Shown here piece after piece: positions 12,441 to 25,560 of a stretch of DNA of 64,000 nt (position 1 is the first letter of the stretch; each line of letters starts with the position of its first letter). Made by a program: the position numbers and the translations under genes. The notes beneath the pieces are model-generated. The model saw nothing but the letters and a program-made list of their open reading frames with translations. It searched no databases and was not told the DNA's origin. The stretch covers positions 155,612,645-155,676,644 of the forward strand of contig NC_037671.1 of assembly GCF_003255815.1 (NCBI RefSeq), given 5' to 3'. This DNA is from Theropithecus gelada (Eukaryota > Chordata > Mammalia > Primates > Cercopithecidae).

Positions 12441-12695
12441 CCTAAGTTTTTGAGTTAAAGCCTATATACAAAGCATATATCTAATTTTATATGTTCATCT
12501 TACCTTTCATAAGAGAAACTACCATGTACAATAAGGAATTAGGAATTCCTTATTTACCATTAGTGTCTTTCTGTTAATAAGAATGCTACGGTAGACCCAA
12601 CCAAATTTACCTTTATCTTTTCTCTTCCTTAATGACCTTAATCTCTCCTTGACTTTAGCCATTCCCTTTCAATGTCACACCCTGGGTCTTGTCAT
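12441..12695 (+). repeat. Source segment E of the mosaic (inverted copy at 14235-14489)
   Basis: These 255 bases align gaplessly to the reverse complement of 14235-14489 at roughly 95 percent identity. The segment contains a hairpin-capable sequence near 12530-12554, with the arm aataaggaatt, a 3-base loop, and its complement. Confidence 0.93.
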
Positions 12696-13464
12696 CATCA
12701 CATAGCTCTTCACCTCATTAGACTCCATCAGCCCATTCTCAGATGCAGTCATTTCCTCTCCTTCTAATTTTCTATCCATGTATCCCCACTGTACCTACTC
12801 TTCAACATCTTTGAACATTCATCCTTTGCCCCAGCCATGTTCTCCCCGTGTATCAGCCTATTACAGCTTCAGTAATTTTCTTTCCTGTGACCCTGTGAAT
12901 AATCAGCTTAATTACATCTCATCAGCAACTCCAGATTTCACAATCCGTCATCCTCTTACTATTGCCTCCATGAACACAGTCAACTGAGAACTCTGCTAAT
13001 ACTCCATTTCTCAACTATGATACTCAGGTTGCTAATGGCAATTAGAGAAAAACACGCACAAATATATTCTGCTGCCATCCCAACTGTATGACCCCCCAGT
13101 CTCAGAAGAACTGTTAACAGCAATGCACTTACTAATTCTTGGTTGGTTCCTTCTCTTGTCCCACTGCTACCCTAGTCACTCTTAAGCAAATGCTTTTACC
13201 TTCTGTTTCACAAAGATTTGAGGCTGCACTTTGCTCAACTAAGAATTTTTTGTTTTTTAACAACTGCACCACCTCTTATTCTGTTTCTTGCAGACTCAGG
13301 ATGACATAACATCTTTATTCAAGACTAATCCTTTTCATGACTGTCGTCATCATAGTCACTCTCCTCTCTCTTCAACCATACACTTTTCTTGGGGTTTCTC
13401 ATAGCTAAAGTCAAAGTTATTTCCATCAAAGTAAATCTGCCAACCCCAAAACTCTCAGTAAACT

Positions 13465-13655
13465 CTCTCCGTGGTGCAATATGATAGCCACTGGTCACAC
13501 GAGGCTATTTAAATTTAAATTAGTTACAGTAAATAAAATTTAAGTCTATTTCTTCAGACACATTAGCCCTCTTTCAAGTGCTCAACAGCCATATGCAGCT
13601 AATGGCTGCCATGCTGGACAGTATAGGTATCAAACATTTCATCATCATGAAAACT
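13465..13655. mobile_element. Degraded hAT-type DNA transposon
   Basis: Contains gatagccactggtcaca, gaggctatttaaatttaaatta, tttcaagtgctcaacagcca and taatggctgccatgctggacag, a pattern I know from a mammalian hAT MITE whose name I cannot give with certainty. Its right end is lost where the mosaic begins. Confidence 0.6.
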
Positions 13656-14489
13656 TGTGGAGTTTCAAGTTGTCCAACAGGCTGGAGGATGTGGCAGTTC
13701 CTCATCCTCCCCCAGTGTAGCAGCCTATTGGATCTTGTATCTCATGCTGAGGAATCTAGATTTTAAGTAGGAAGTAACACGGTAAGATGTGAGTATCAGA
13801 AAGAACCTGTTTATGGTGTGGAGCAAGATTCTTGTTGGATGTGTCTTGTTAAAACACATCCATTTTTTTAACAACGTTTTCCATAGTAAAATTTATATAA
13901 GCACTCTCAATAGAAATCAAAAAAGCTTTAACACTAACAATGATAGATTTTCATACTCAGAATGAACTAAAAAGGCTTTCACCTCAGTGTCTCAACTATG
14001 AGATATAGTTCAATATTAAAACCAAACAAATGTGTAGATTTTCTCTCCATGAAAATTTTTGTGATCCATTCTTGTTTAAAAAAAAAAAAAATCCTGAAAC
14101 TGCTGCTCCTCCTCCAAGGTCCCTGTGTAAAAGTCTCCATCAAGCTCCCCAGCTCCCCAATCCTGAAACCTAGGACTTTTCCCCAACTCTCCCCTCGCTG
14201 CCATAGCTAAGAGGTGGCAGTCACAAAGTCCTGCATGACAAGACCCAGTGTGTGGCCTTGAAAGGGAATGGCTAAAGTCAAGGAGAGATTAAGGTCATTA
14301 AGGAAGAAAAAAGATAAAGGTACATTTGGTTGGGTCTACCATAGCATTCTTACTAACAGAAAGACACTAATGATAAATAAGGAATTCCTAATTCCTTATT
14401 ATACATGGTAGTTTCTCTTATGAAAGGTAAGATGAACATATAAAATTAGACACATGTTTTGTATATAGGCTTTAACTAAAAAGACTTGG
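13656..14489. other. Mosaic templated insertion built from five local sequence copies
   Basis: The segments run in order. 13656-13701 is the reverse complement of 15617-15662. 13728-13829 is the reverse complement of 15322-15423. 13865-14060 is a direct copy of 11311-11506. 14093-14234 is a direct copy of 15053-15194. 14235-14489 is the reverse complement of 12441-12695. All five alignments are gapless by coordinate arithmetic, and together they cover 741 of 834 bases. Joins of 26, 35 and 32 bases (13702-13727, 13830-13864, 14061-14092) are untemplated or too short to place; the last join to 14235 is flush. The second join holds a hairpin (ggatgtgt, 9-base loop, acacatcc at 13837-13861) and the third contains 14 A residues (14078-14091). 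The sources at 15053-15662 are collinear within an L2 element, so they are the originals and this block is the derived copy. Confidence 0.88.
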
Positions 14490-14589
14490 ACATTGCAGGT
14501 CTATATCCTCTAGTATCATTCTCCCAACTGTTCTTTTCTCCATGGCCAAACGCTTCTTTAAACAACAGTTTACACTCGCTCTCAAATTT

Positions 14590-14920
14590 CTTTTTTTTTT
14601 TCTTTTTAGGCAGGGTCTTGCTCTGTCACCTAGGCCAAAGTGTAGTGGTGCAATCACAGCTCATTGCTGCCTTGACCTACTGGGCTCAAGTGATCCTCCC
14701 ACCTCAGCACCCCTCTCCCACCTCAGCACCCCTCTCCCCTCCACCGAATAGCTGGGACTAAAGGTATGTGCCACGCTGCCTGGCTAGTTTTTCAATTTTT
14801 TGTAGAGACAAAGTCTCATTATGTTGCCCAGGCTGGTCTCAAATTCCTGGGCTCAAGTGATCCTCCCGCCTGGGCTTCCTAAAGTGCTGGGATTACAGGT
14901 ATGATCCACCACACCTGGCC
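14590..14920 (-). mobile_element. AluJ-like element with an internal 19-bp tandem duplication
   Basis: A full dimeric Alu on the minus strand from the T stretch to acacctggcc, with a duplicated flank (ctctcaaatt near 14579 and again after 14920). The unit acctcagcacccctctccc occurs twice in tandem at 14701-14738, a duplication inside the element. Confidence 0.9.
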
Positions 14921-15052
14921 TCTCAAATTCTTTACTGCTAACTTTCTTCATGCTTCACCTACTCCCTGATCCCCAATCATCTAGCTAACAGCTTATGAAT
15001 ATGTCCAACTTGGCAAAATAAAAATTAAATTCCATCTCCGCTCCCTAGCATA

Positions 15053-15740
15053 CCTCAAACTGCGGCTCCTCCTCCAAGGTCCCTGTATAAAAGTCTCCAT
15101 CAAGCTCCCCAGCTCCCCAACCCCGAAACCTAGGACTTTTCCCCAACTCTCCCCTCGCTGCCATAGCTAAGAGGTGGCAGTCACAAAGTCCTGCGGACAT
15201 TACCTACACTGAATCTCTGTCCTTTCTTCTTCACTCCTAGTACCACTGCTCTGGTTTTCATCACCTCGAGACTACTGCAACTGTCTCCTGACCTTCCTGC
15301 CTCTGGTCTCAGTCCCCTATCATCTCGCTCCACACTATGAACAGGTTCTTTCTGATACTCAAATCTGACTCTGTTGCTTCCTACTTAAAATCTAGATTCC
15401 TCAGCATGAGATACAAGATTCAAAGAATGATCTTCACTTATTTTTCCAGCTGCTTTCCCATAAACTCCATTAGCACTCCCCACAAAGTCACCCCAAATTA
15501 ACCCATGGTCTAAGTTAAAACAGTGTGCTCATGAGAAAACACAGCTGCAACACGAGTCCCTACCTCCCCCTGCCAGCATGCCTACCCCTCACTGGTCTTT
15601 CCTATTCAGAGAGGCTGGAACTGCCACATCCTCCAGCCCTTTGGACAACTTGAAACTCCACACCCACATCATGATCATTCATGCTGGAACGATTACTTTC
15701 CTTCTGTGCAAAACGTCCCTTCCCTGCCCACATCCAGAAT
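15053..15740 (+). repeat. L2 LINE fragment, source of mosaic segments D, B and A
   Basis: An ancient L2 3' region: aaacctaggacttttcccc, gagactactgcaactgtctcc, ctgactctgttgcttcctacttaaaa. Parts 15053-15194, 15322-15423 and 15617-15662 were copied into 13656-14489, the first directly and the other two inverted. Confidence 0.75.
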
Positions 15741-16175
15741 ACTGGCCGTAATTCTCAATAGCTGTAATAGAATGTCAACACTAAACTGCTCATATGATTT
15801 CCAAAATTTATAGATTTGCTTTAATACAACAATATAAACTATTCATATCACAGGCCCTTGTCAGGTAGTAAAACTTGAAAGTGTCTCTCCTATCTAGTCC
15901 CTAATAAATATCCAGCTGGTATTTAGGACAGGGTATATTAAGCTCTATCACCGAATTGAATTAGATTACTGGAAAGCTATATACTTGAAAATATTAGCCT
16001 GACCAAAGGTTAATCTGTTTTCTGGCCCAAATTATCTTAGGAATAGGACATATCCCTGCTGGTAGCACAGCCCATAACATCCTTCAACATCCTATATGTA
16101 AATTAAATAGTAATGGCACTATTTTTTAACTGGGAAGGGAGGAATCAAGACATACCCAATGAACGTGCATTTCTA

Positions 16176-16215
16176 TGTGTGTGTGCATGTGCGTGAATGC
16201 ACGCATGTGTGTTTA
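16176..16215. repeat. Imperfect (TG)n tract
   Basis: Alternating tg, gc and at steps (tgtgtgtgtgcatgtgcgtg), the kind of alternating purine-pyrimidine run that can adopt Z-DNA. Confidence 0.7.
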
Positions 16216-16649
16216 CGAACAATGGAGGAAGAAGAGAGATAAATAAGATTCCTAATTGAAAATCTGTCTTCCAGGTGATTCTACCACAAAGGAAGAAGTC
16301 TCTTTTGAGCAGCATTGGCATGGACCATCACAGAATCACCATCAATAAGTTAGCTCATGCCCTTAAATTTGTTGACAATATAATAGAAACATCAACTGTG
16401 AAACTCATCCCAGGAACTCAGCTCACAATGTCCTTCAACACCCTATGTGTAAAGTCTTGCAAGGTAGCTTTCAGGATTTCAGAACATGAAAAATTCCTCT
16501 GAGGCAAGATGGTATTCTTCTACTTTCCAGTTATGATAGCTATGAAAAATTGTGCCCATTTTTACCTTGACTGACAGAAGGTTTACAACTGTTGACATTT
16601 TCCCTAAAATCTAAAATGTATCTTTTTCTTCTGAGTTTTTTGCCTGAAT

Positions 16650-16840
16650 TTGAATCTTATCGCCAACATTTATTGGCTGGGTGACCTTGGCTGACTTTTT
16701 AAACTTCCTCTGTGCCTCAAATCTCAGCATCTATAAAGTGTAGTTAATAACACCTACCTCTTAGGGTCATTCTGAGAACTATATGAGATAACACAGGTAA
16801 GGTGCCTGCTGCCTAGTGAGAATACCAGAATGATTAGCTG
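16650..16840 (+). repeat. MIR SINE
   Basis: Contains ggctgggtgaccttggc, cctctgtgcctcaaatctcagcatctataaagtg, and tgagaactatatgagataa in MIR order. Confidence 0.75.
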
Positions 16841-17109
16841 TTAACAGCCATTTCTGTTTTATTTGGAATATTTGTATGGTAAAAGCCACCTCTGATTTTT
16901 TTAAAAACAGGTAAGTTACAAAGAAGTACTTCTGGTTACAAGCCCCCACACAAATAAGATATTCACATCAGAAAATGAAACTACCCCACGCACCCTGCAC
17001 TGCTAAGACAGATTATACCTAGAGTGGAGTACTTGTTCCATGCAATCTGCCATTCTTTAAGACACATCCAAAACTAAATTCATTTATTTACTTGTTCTCT
17101 CCATAAGTA

Positions 17110-17910
17110 ATTGAACCTAAAACTCAATATGTCAGAAACTATACTCATGATATCCCCTACCAACCCCAATCGAGTCCTCCTTCCCTTCTTACTGAACAGC
17201 TCCAACCATCCTGAAACCCAGGCCTTAATTCTTGATATTGTTCATTCTTCATGTCCAATTATTCATCAGATTGAGTCTGCCTCCTTCCTCACTCTCTCTT
17301 CAATCATTCGCTTTTCTATTTCCACTGCCACAACCTTACTCAAGGCTACTTCTGTGCTTTGGGTGCACAGCCCTACTCAAGTCCCCTCTCATCCCATTCC
17401 AACCATCAACCAAAGTGACCTTTCTAAAGACAAAACTGGTGGTCTCACATCCTTGCTTCAGCCTATCAACAGTTTGCCATTTTTCTTAGCAAAAAGGAAA
17501 TGTCCCAAACCTTAACATATAGCCTTAATGGGCCCTGCATGATCTTAGCCTCATTAATACCCAGCCTTTCCTCTAGCCTAATCTCATTCTCCCCTTACTA
17601 ACCCACGCCAGGCTTCTTTCCAGTTTTTAACCAGACAGCTGCTCCAGTCTCAGGGCCTCGTGTATGTGCTTCCCATATCCCATCGCCCAGCCAAAGTCCA
17701 CTCACACATGAGGTTTCTGCTTAAGCAGAGTCTTCCTGTTAGCACCCTGACTTTCTCCTGCAGAGTAGTAATCAACATTCACTAACTGCAGAATTAGCTT
17801 TTCCACTCTGCCTCTTCAACTAAAACATAAGCAGGGACACCTCTGAGGGCAGGGTCTAGGTTCTCACTGTTTACAGTTAGAGCCTCAGCAGTGAGCACGC
17901 TGGTTTATAC
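17110..17910 (+). repeat. L2 LINE 3' region
   Basis: Follows the L2 consensus order: a pyrimidine-rich start, gtcctaaaccttaac-like stretch near 17500, gggccctgcatgatct at 17530, tcagggcctcgtgtatgtgctt near 17650, and gagggcagggtctagg near 17846. No coding capacity remains. Confidence 0.8.
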
Positions 17911-17929
17911 ACAGGTAGTGGGATTATTT

Positions 17930-18955
<1,026 letters not shown>

Positions 18956-19200
18956 AGGTAATAGATAGCAGCTAACGTCTACATATACAGAGGCTATACA
19001 GATAAGTAAGGCATGGCATCTACCCTCGAGGAATTCATAGAATGGGGAGAAAGAGTAACAAACAAGGTGTGTACTAAATGTATACATGACAGACAGAGGG
19101 AATTGCGAACTCCCACATCCAGCAGGCAGTTAAGTAGATGAGTCTGAGACTCAGTGAAAGCTACGAAGTAGACACATAAATTGAGAGTTGTCAAAATAAA
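18956..19200 (-). repeat. L2 fragment, reverse orientation
   Basis: The sequence around ccagcaggcagttaagtagatgagtctgag resembles the reverse complement of an L2 internal segment. The boundaries are uncertain. Confidence 0.45.
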
Positions 19201-19208
19201 AAAAATAG

Positions 19209-19709
<501 letters not shown>

Positions 19710-20433
19710 TAATCTCAAAAAAAGTAGGTAATCCTAGCCAAATTCCCACCACTTTCTCTTTTGCAGCTTTTAGGAAACATTATCAAGACCACCTTATAAT
19801 TTATAGTCTAAAAAACCTAATTTATTTAGTCAAATGTGCTATTATGTCTGAGAACAGTACTCTAAACAGAGTTCTATTAAGAATACTCATGTACTATTCA
19901 GCAGGCACGCATGCAATTTAATTGTCTTTAGTCTAAACATGGAATTAAACCACAAATTAGATACCAAGTATTTAAAGCTAAGCAAGTTGAGAAAACTTAA
20001 AGTATATATAATTATCACTCTTACTATCCTATATTTCATTAGTAGGACATGTAAATACTAACAATGATAGCAACGTAGGCAAATAAAATTCACACTTCTG
20101 TTCTTCTATTGATTGCTCTGTTCTCCTGACTGTGATCTGAATGTTAGATCACGGAGAGTAATCCCTTTCACTGTGACCAAGTGTTCTTGGTATCCTCAGA
20201 CAGAATCGTTCCAATGCGCTGCCTTCCCTGTCTTTTGGGTATGCTTTAATATCTAGCATACAGGTGACTGCACAATATGAGCTGCTGTGGCCAGCTTCTT
20301 TACTTAGTACCAAAAGGCGAGATTGAGTGATTGAGAACCAAAAGTGATTAATACCATTTAGTCTGTGTTCTCTTTATGCCAGAACATCAATTTTCCACTG
20401 ATGACATTCTATTCTGTCTGCGCATGATGGCAG

Positions 20434-20483
20434 TGCAAAGCACACACACACGTGCACGCACATGCACAAATACACACACACCA
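20434..20483. repeat. (CA)n-rich microsatellite
   Basis: Runs of cacacaca broken by cgtgcacgcacatg. Confidence 0.8.
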
Positions 20484-20662
20484 AAAAGCTACAGGTGGTT
20501 TCTCTCTACACAAGATAGTTTTTCAGTTTTTACCAAATTTCACAGTGAAGTCATAATAAACACCTAAGTTATCTTAAAGCTAAATTTTAAACTGAGATAA
20601 ACTGGTTAATAAAAAAATACATTATGTTCTAAAAAGAGACAAATAAATTTGAAATCACTTAC

Positions 20663-20767
20663 TTTCTGCTCAGGGCTTTCCTGGAACAAAAGTCCAAAGT
20701 AGTCCTTCTCCAAGAGATTGAGGTGTTCACACACTTTGTCAAATAACACTTGTCCCTTAGCACGTTT
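20663..20767 (-). CDS. EPB41L2: EPB41L2 third coding exon (residues 229-263, FERM F1 lobe)
   Basis: This is a 105-base exon (35 codons, phase 0 at both ends) with acceptor attttttctccag before 20767 and donor gtaagt after 20663. It reads [20 protein letters not shown] and then [15 protein letters not shown], the highly conserved core of the FERM F1 lobe in all 4.1 proteins. A 105-base exon at this point is, as I recall, a shared feature of the EPB41 paralogue family. It is isolated between introns of 28.2 kb and 18.9 kb, and no other coding sequence is nearby. The residues match EPB41L2 rather than clearly another paralogue, mainly because the flanking exons are EPB41L2. Confidence 0.95.
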
Positions 20768-21393
20768 CTGGAGAAAAAATAACAACTTTACTTTTCAAGT
20801 ACTAAAGATTCCAAGACTGCTATAAATGTAAGACATCATATCAGATACATGATTTATTATAAATTAACATGAAATATTTGTTTTCTCATTTTTTAACAAT
20901 ATAAAAATGATTAATTTTTTAACTTCACCCCTCCCACCCTGCACACATAGACAAAGCATAAAATGTGAAACAAAAGCATAAGCAAGCACCGTCTGCTTTA
21001 CTGCTACCCGATATGGATATAAAAAGGACTAAAAACGCAAAATGTTAGCTGTTCATTTTCTTATTTTAAAAATGTTCAAACTGCTTCCATCAATTCCTCA
21101 AGGTGGCTCATATCTATAAAGTATACTACTCCCCAGGAAAATCATTTAGCCCTATTATTCAGCAGATCCTAACATAATTTATCCTATCAGCACTTCGGTT
21201 TAATGTTTGAGTTTTTGTTCCATGATATGTGTAGAATAGAATTACTTTTTCTGTACGAGCTATGCTCCTATTTACAATTTCCTAGAGAACGATATGGTGT
21301 TCGCTCCTTAGGATAAATTCTAAAAATACAAGATGATGGAAGTGGGACAAGAAATCAACTGCCTCTAAGGACTTAACATATTTTTACCTCGAA

Positions 21394-21417
21394 TATATAT
21401 ATATACACACATATATT
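21394..21417. repeat. (AT)n/(AC)n microsatellite
   Basis: A short tatatatata-acacac run. Confidence 0.7.
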
Positions 21418-21882
21418 TTAATTTAAGAAGCTGCTGTGAACAGAGATGTAAGAGCCTTTGACAGGCATAGAAGAAAAGCTCATTGTCTAATCAATGGCAA
21501 AACATAAGCAGAGTGGTGACTCATTTCCAATTAAGATGCACACCCCTGGAACAACCCAACTGTGAGGTCAGGTCAGACACACGCCTCCTCCCCAGATGCA
21601 CTGATAAAAGCCACCAATGGACTGCTAGTGAAAAAGAAAAAGCCATCAGACTTTTCCATCCTCAAAACAAATGCCCTCTCCCTATCAAAATGTGTACTAG
21701 TTCACCCAGTGTGTGAAAATTAATGTTCCCCACATATATATCTTGAGGAGGAGAATCTGGTACTTTTGTTATTAAGCCTCTTATGGTAACATTTCTGAAA
21801 AGAATAGAATTGCATCAAATTGTAAAGGGAAGAAGGAGAATGCCACACAGATTACATTATTTCAACATAATAAGCAGTGTAA

Positions 21883-22202
21883 GGCCAGGCGTGGTAGCTC
21901 ACGCCTGTAATCCCAGCACTTTGGGAGGCTGAGGCAGGCATATTCCTTGAGCTCAGGAGTTTGAGATCAGCCTGGGCAACATGGTGAAACTTCATCTCTA
22001 CAAAAAATACAAACATTAGCCAGGTGTGGTGGCGTGTGCCTGTAGTCTCAGCTACTCAGGAGGCTAGGGTGGAAGGATTGCTTAAGCCTGGGAGGCTGAG
22101 GCTGCAGTGAGCTGTGCTCACGCCACTGCAATCCAGGCTTGGTGACAGTGAGACCCTGTCTCAATAAATAAATACATAAATAATAAAAAATTTAAAAATA
22201 AA
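21883..22202 (+). mobile_element. AluJ-like element
   Basis: Starts ggccaggcgtggtagctc and ends in an A-rich tail with aaat units. Older diagnostic positions (attgcttaagcctgggaggctgaggctgcag) suggest AluJ. Confidence 0.9.
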
Positions 22203-22344
22203 GCAATGTGCCATATACATATTATAGGTTCACAATCAGGATTTAATAGTCAATTAAATTACTGAGCATGTTTAAGATGGATATGTGCTTGTTTGTCTAT
22301 ATATTAAAAGTATATACAAATACAGTGTAGAGAACAAGAGTATT

Positions 22345-22530
22345 GAGCTCTGTATGTCAAACACCAAAGTTCTAAATACACTTTCACTACCTACAAGCTA
22401 TGTGACCCATGGCAAGACACTTAATGTCTGCTTACCTTAATCTGCACATCTGTGAAATGGGGATAACAGGTAGCAGATACTACAGGAGGTGTGGTGAGTA
22501 CTAAAAGAGTTTCAGTACATAACAGTTGGT
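22345..22530 (+). repeat. MIR SINE
   Basis: Contains caagctatgtgacccatggcaagacacttaa and cacatctgtgaaatggggataacagg in MIR order. Confidence 0.75.
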
Positions 22531-22894
22531 TATCATGTTATTTGAAATTAGGGTAAAAAGGATATTTAAGACAACTGATGTCTACAACGATACACCTCGG
22601 TTCAAGGAGAAAACACATTGCAATTCCAACACTAGCTTTAAGTCAATTCTTAATAATAATTCACACGTTCTCATTGGTTTCCATTTCAAAAACAGGAACA
22701 TGCCCTCATGCACAGAATTTCCCTACAAGAATAAGAGGAAAAAACACCCACACAGCTCACCACTACAATTTGGTGTTGGTATGCAGTACGTGAGGTATCA
22801 GCATGATGGCTGGACCAGTTCCTCTATCGGACCTAGTTCCTCTATCATTCAACATTTTGTAAGCATTTACTATTACTGAACCAGTGTGACAATA

Positions 22895-22980
22895 GAAAAC
22901 CACTTAGTCTCTTTGTCTGTAAAATGAGGATAATAACTACCCCAGAGCTCACATGAGAATAAAATTAACCCAGTGAGATG
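22895..22980 (+). repeat. MIR fragment
   Basis: Contains tctttgtctgtaaaatgaggataataac, the MIR 3' core, and little else. Confidence 0.65.
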
Positions 22981-23405
22981 GAATACACCTCAACCAACCA
23001 TAGCAGTACTCTACTGTCAACTATTTCTTCACTAGTCCACATCTAACAAACACCAAAATGTTTTTGGATGCTAAGCCTGCTTCTCTACTATTCTTTCCTT
23101 CTGTCTCCAGGAAACAGATATTCTCAATGCTTCATGAGATCCTGACTGCACATACACATTACTTAAGCTTCCATCTGCCTCTCCACCCTCAATGAACTCA
23201 AAATCTGGAAGAAAAAGCAAAAATGCAACAACACCATGAAGCACATGTTGAGAGAGCGATGTACAAAGTGCAATTGGAACACCAGGAATGAAATGAGTAA
23301 ATGTGACTAACAGAAATCACAGCTTCACCAAGAATATGATATTCGAAGTGAATCTTCGAGGAGGAAATGATTTTTTGAGGTAGAGAAAACAGATATTCAA
23401 AATAA

Positions 23406-23459
23406 CTTACTTTTTACTTTGGATGTATGTTTATAGAGCTTACTTTTTACTTTGGATGT
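23406..23459 (+). repeat. Short direct repeat, 21-bp units
   Basis: cttactttttactttggatg(t) occurs at 23406-23426 and again at 23439-23459, separated by 12 bases (period 33). Confidence 0.9.
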
Positions 23460-23935
23460 TTCCGGAGACTGAGTCAATTTCTGTTCAAAAGATACTGGAG
23501 GATACAGTAAAATGAAAAAAAGGAAGCCATCTAGAATAAACAAGCCATGCGATATGACTGCTGGTTACCCTGTCTGACTCTCAGATGACTGTGAGGGCTT
23601 GCCAAGCTAACACTCAATCTATATTGACCCATATGTGTCAGTTCCTATGTTAAGATACCGGGGAATCAATGATGAGCACGACAAACATGGTCTTAGGAAA
23701 TTTATATGCAACTGGCAGAGAAACAGAATGAACGGGAAGCCAAAAATAAAGCATTATGTATCTACCAATTTGGACATAATTAGGTACTTGGCCAAACTGG
23801 CTCAAAGAAAAGTGACCAGTGGCCTACGAGATAGCCTGATACGAGAGCTCTGCACAATGACAATGTTTTGCTCTGGGGATAAGGAATAGCAGATACAATC
23901 ATGAATGACTTCCCTCAGGCAGATTAAATATAAGA

Positions 23936-23965
23936 CACACACACACACATACACACACACACACA
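23936..23965. repeat. (AC)n microsatellite
   Basis: About 30 bases of acac repeats with one t interruption. Confidence 0.85.
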
Positions 23966-24384
23966 GGGTCATAAAGTGATGTAAACACAGTAGGAAAGAC
24001 AGCGAGAAGGGCAATTAGCAGAAGCCAAGAGTATCAGGAGGCCAACCTGTATTTGCCAAAGTTATTTTCCACTGGTCCCACTTGTCCCATGAGTTATATA
24101 CACCCCTCATTCCCAAAAAGAGCAGCAGAGTGGGACAAGAAAAAATCTGCTTGTTGCATACGATTGCTGAGCATCAAAACACCTATTTGTATAACAGACA
24201 CCCTGAGGAGTTCTGTAATGCAAAAACCCTGTTTCCCATTATTTCTTTCACTTGGGAAACCTGATGTTTCCCAAAACTATTTAGCAAAAGAGCCCACTAT
24301 TTTTTAATACATTTACTAATGTATTCTACAACAGAATTACTGTTTTAATGACCACATCTCAAGAAATGAGGTAGGAAAGAATTA

Positions 24385-24603
24385 CAGGTTGAGCATCCCA
24401 AATCCAAAAACCAAAAATACGAAATACTCCAAAATCCGAAATTTTTTCAACGCCAGCATTATGCTCAAAGAAAATGCTCATTGGAGCGTTTCAGATTTCC
24501 AATTTCTTGATTTGGAGTGTTCGAGTATTACAAAATCTGAAAAAAACTTGAAATACAAAACATTTCTGGTCCCAAGCATTTCAGATAAAAGATACTCAAC
24601 CTG
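24385..24603. mobile_element. Tigger-like Tc1/mariner-class MITE with TA duplication
   Basis: A 219-base element flanked by TA on both sides (24383-24384 and 24604-24605), with inverted ends caggttgagcatcc and gatactcaacctg. The interior is also partly self-complementary, so a single strand could fold back. The family name is not resolved. Confidence 0.85.
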
Positions 24604-24959
24604 TACCACCATCTGACTCTAACGCAGATGTAGACACTGGTACTCATATCTGTTTGATTCAAAAATGCCAAAAGAGAATCCAGTTTAAACTGGTCCAAGA
24701 TTAGATGTGCCCAGCTGCCTGGGAGAAGCAAGAAATTCTCATAAACAAAAATCTCAAAAAACATACATTAAAAATCACAAAACCACAAGGAAACCAGACA
24801 CCATTATTGAGAGACAGTATCAGAATCAGATTTTCAGAGACTGCACATAATAGAATTATCAGGTACAAAACACAAAATATATATGTTTTATGTGTTTATA
24901 AGAAATATTTTAAAATATGACTAAGGAAAAAGTGACTATGGAAAAGCAGTTTTTGAAAA

Positions 24960-25560
24960 TAATCAAATAAAACACCTAGAAATGAAAACGATATGTAACT
25001 AAATTACAATCCAAATGGACAGGATATGACAAAGCTGAAGAGAAAACCAGTGAACTGGAAGACAGATCTGAAAAAAACTGTCCAGAATGTGGCTGAAAAA
25101 GACAAAGGGAAGGACAATATGAAAGAACTTCACAGACATGGAGAACAGAATGAGGGGTCTACAAATATCTCATCAGAATCCTAGATGGAGACGAGAGAGA
25201 ATAAGGGAAAGGCAATATTAAAAGAAACAATGCTATAAAACTTCAAATTAAGAAAGCTCAATGAATCCCTAGCAAAATTAATAAAATTTATTAATCCACA
25301 ATGATTTTATTCTACTAATTTATTATTTATACTCAACACATAAATGGTTCTAACATGCATTTTTTTAAATAGCTATAATAAAGTCATCAAGACAAGAGGG
25401 AATGAAACATAAACTAGGGAATAAAAAGAAGGACTAAGAAGGAAAATTGTAACAAAAAAACACAGAAAAGTCACTTCTAAGAAACCTAAAACAGATGTGC
25501 TTTGAAGGCTTATTCAAAAACGCAAACAAAATAAGTAGCATATTTCTTCTTATATTCTAA
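24960..25560 (+). mobile_element. Old L1M fragment
   Basis: An A-rich L1-like sequence with repeated aaag- and gaa-rich phrases such as gaactggaagacagatctg and ctagatggagacgagagag, typical of eroded L1 ORF1 or adjacent sequence. The frame is destroyed. Confidence 0.55.

Noticed and set aside
14078..14091. Fourteen A residues, considered as a retrotransposition tail for the mosaic block
   Set aside because: The following block (14093-14234) is a copy of intronic L2 DNA, and there is no target duplication or processed transcript order; template switching explains the arrangement better.
17111..17515. 134-codon open frame
   Set aside because: It lies in an L2 fragment with no start context or exon signals.
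20434..20483. CRISPR-like repeat array
   Set aside because: It is a simple CA microsatellite in a primate intron; there are no spaced repeats.
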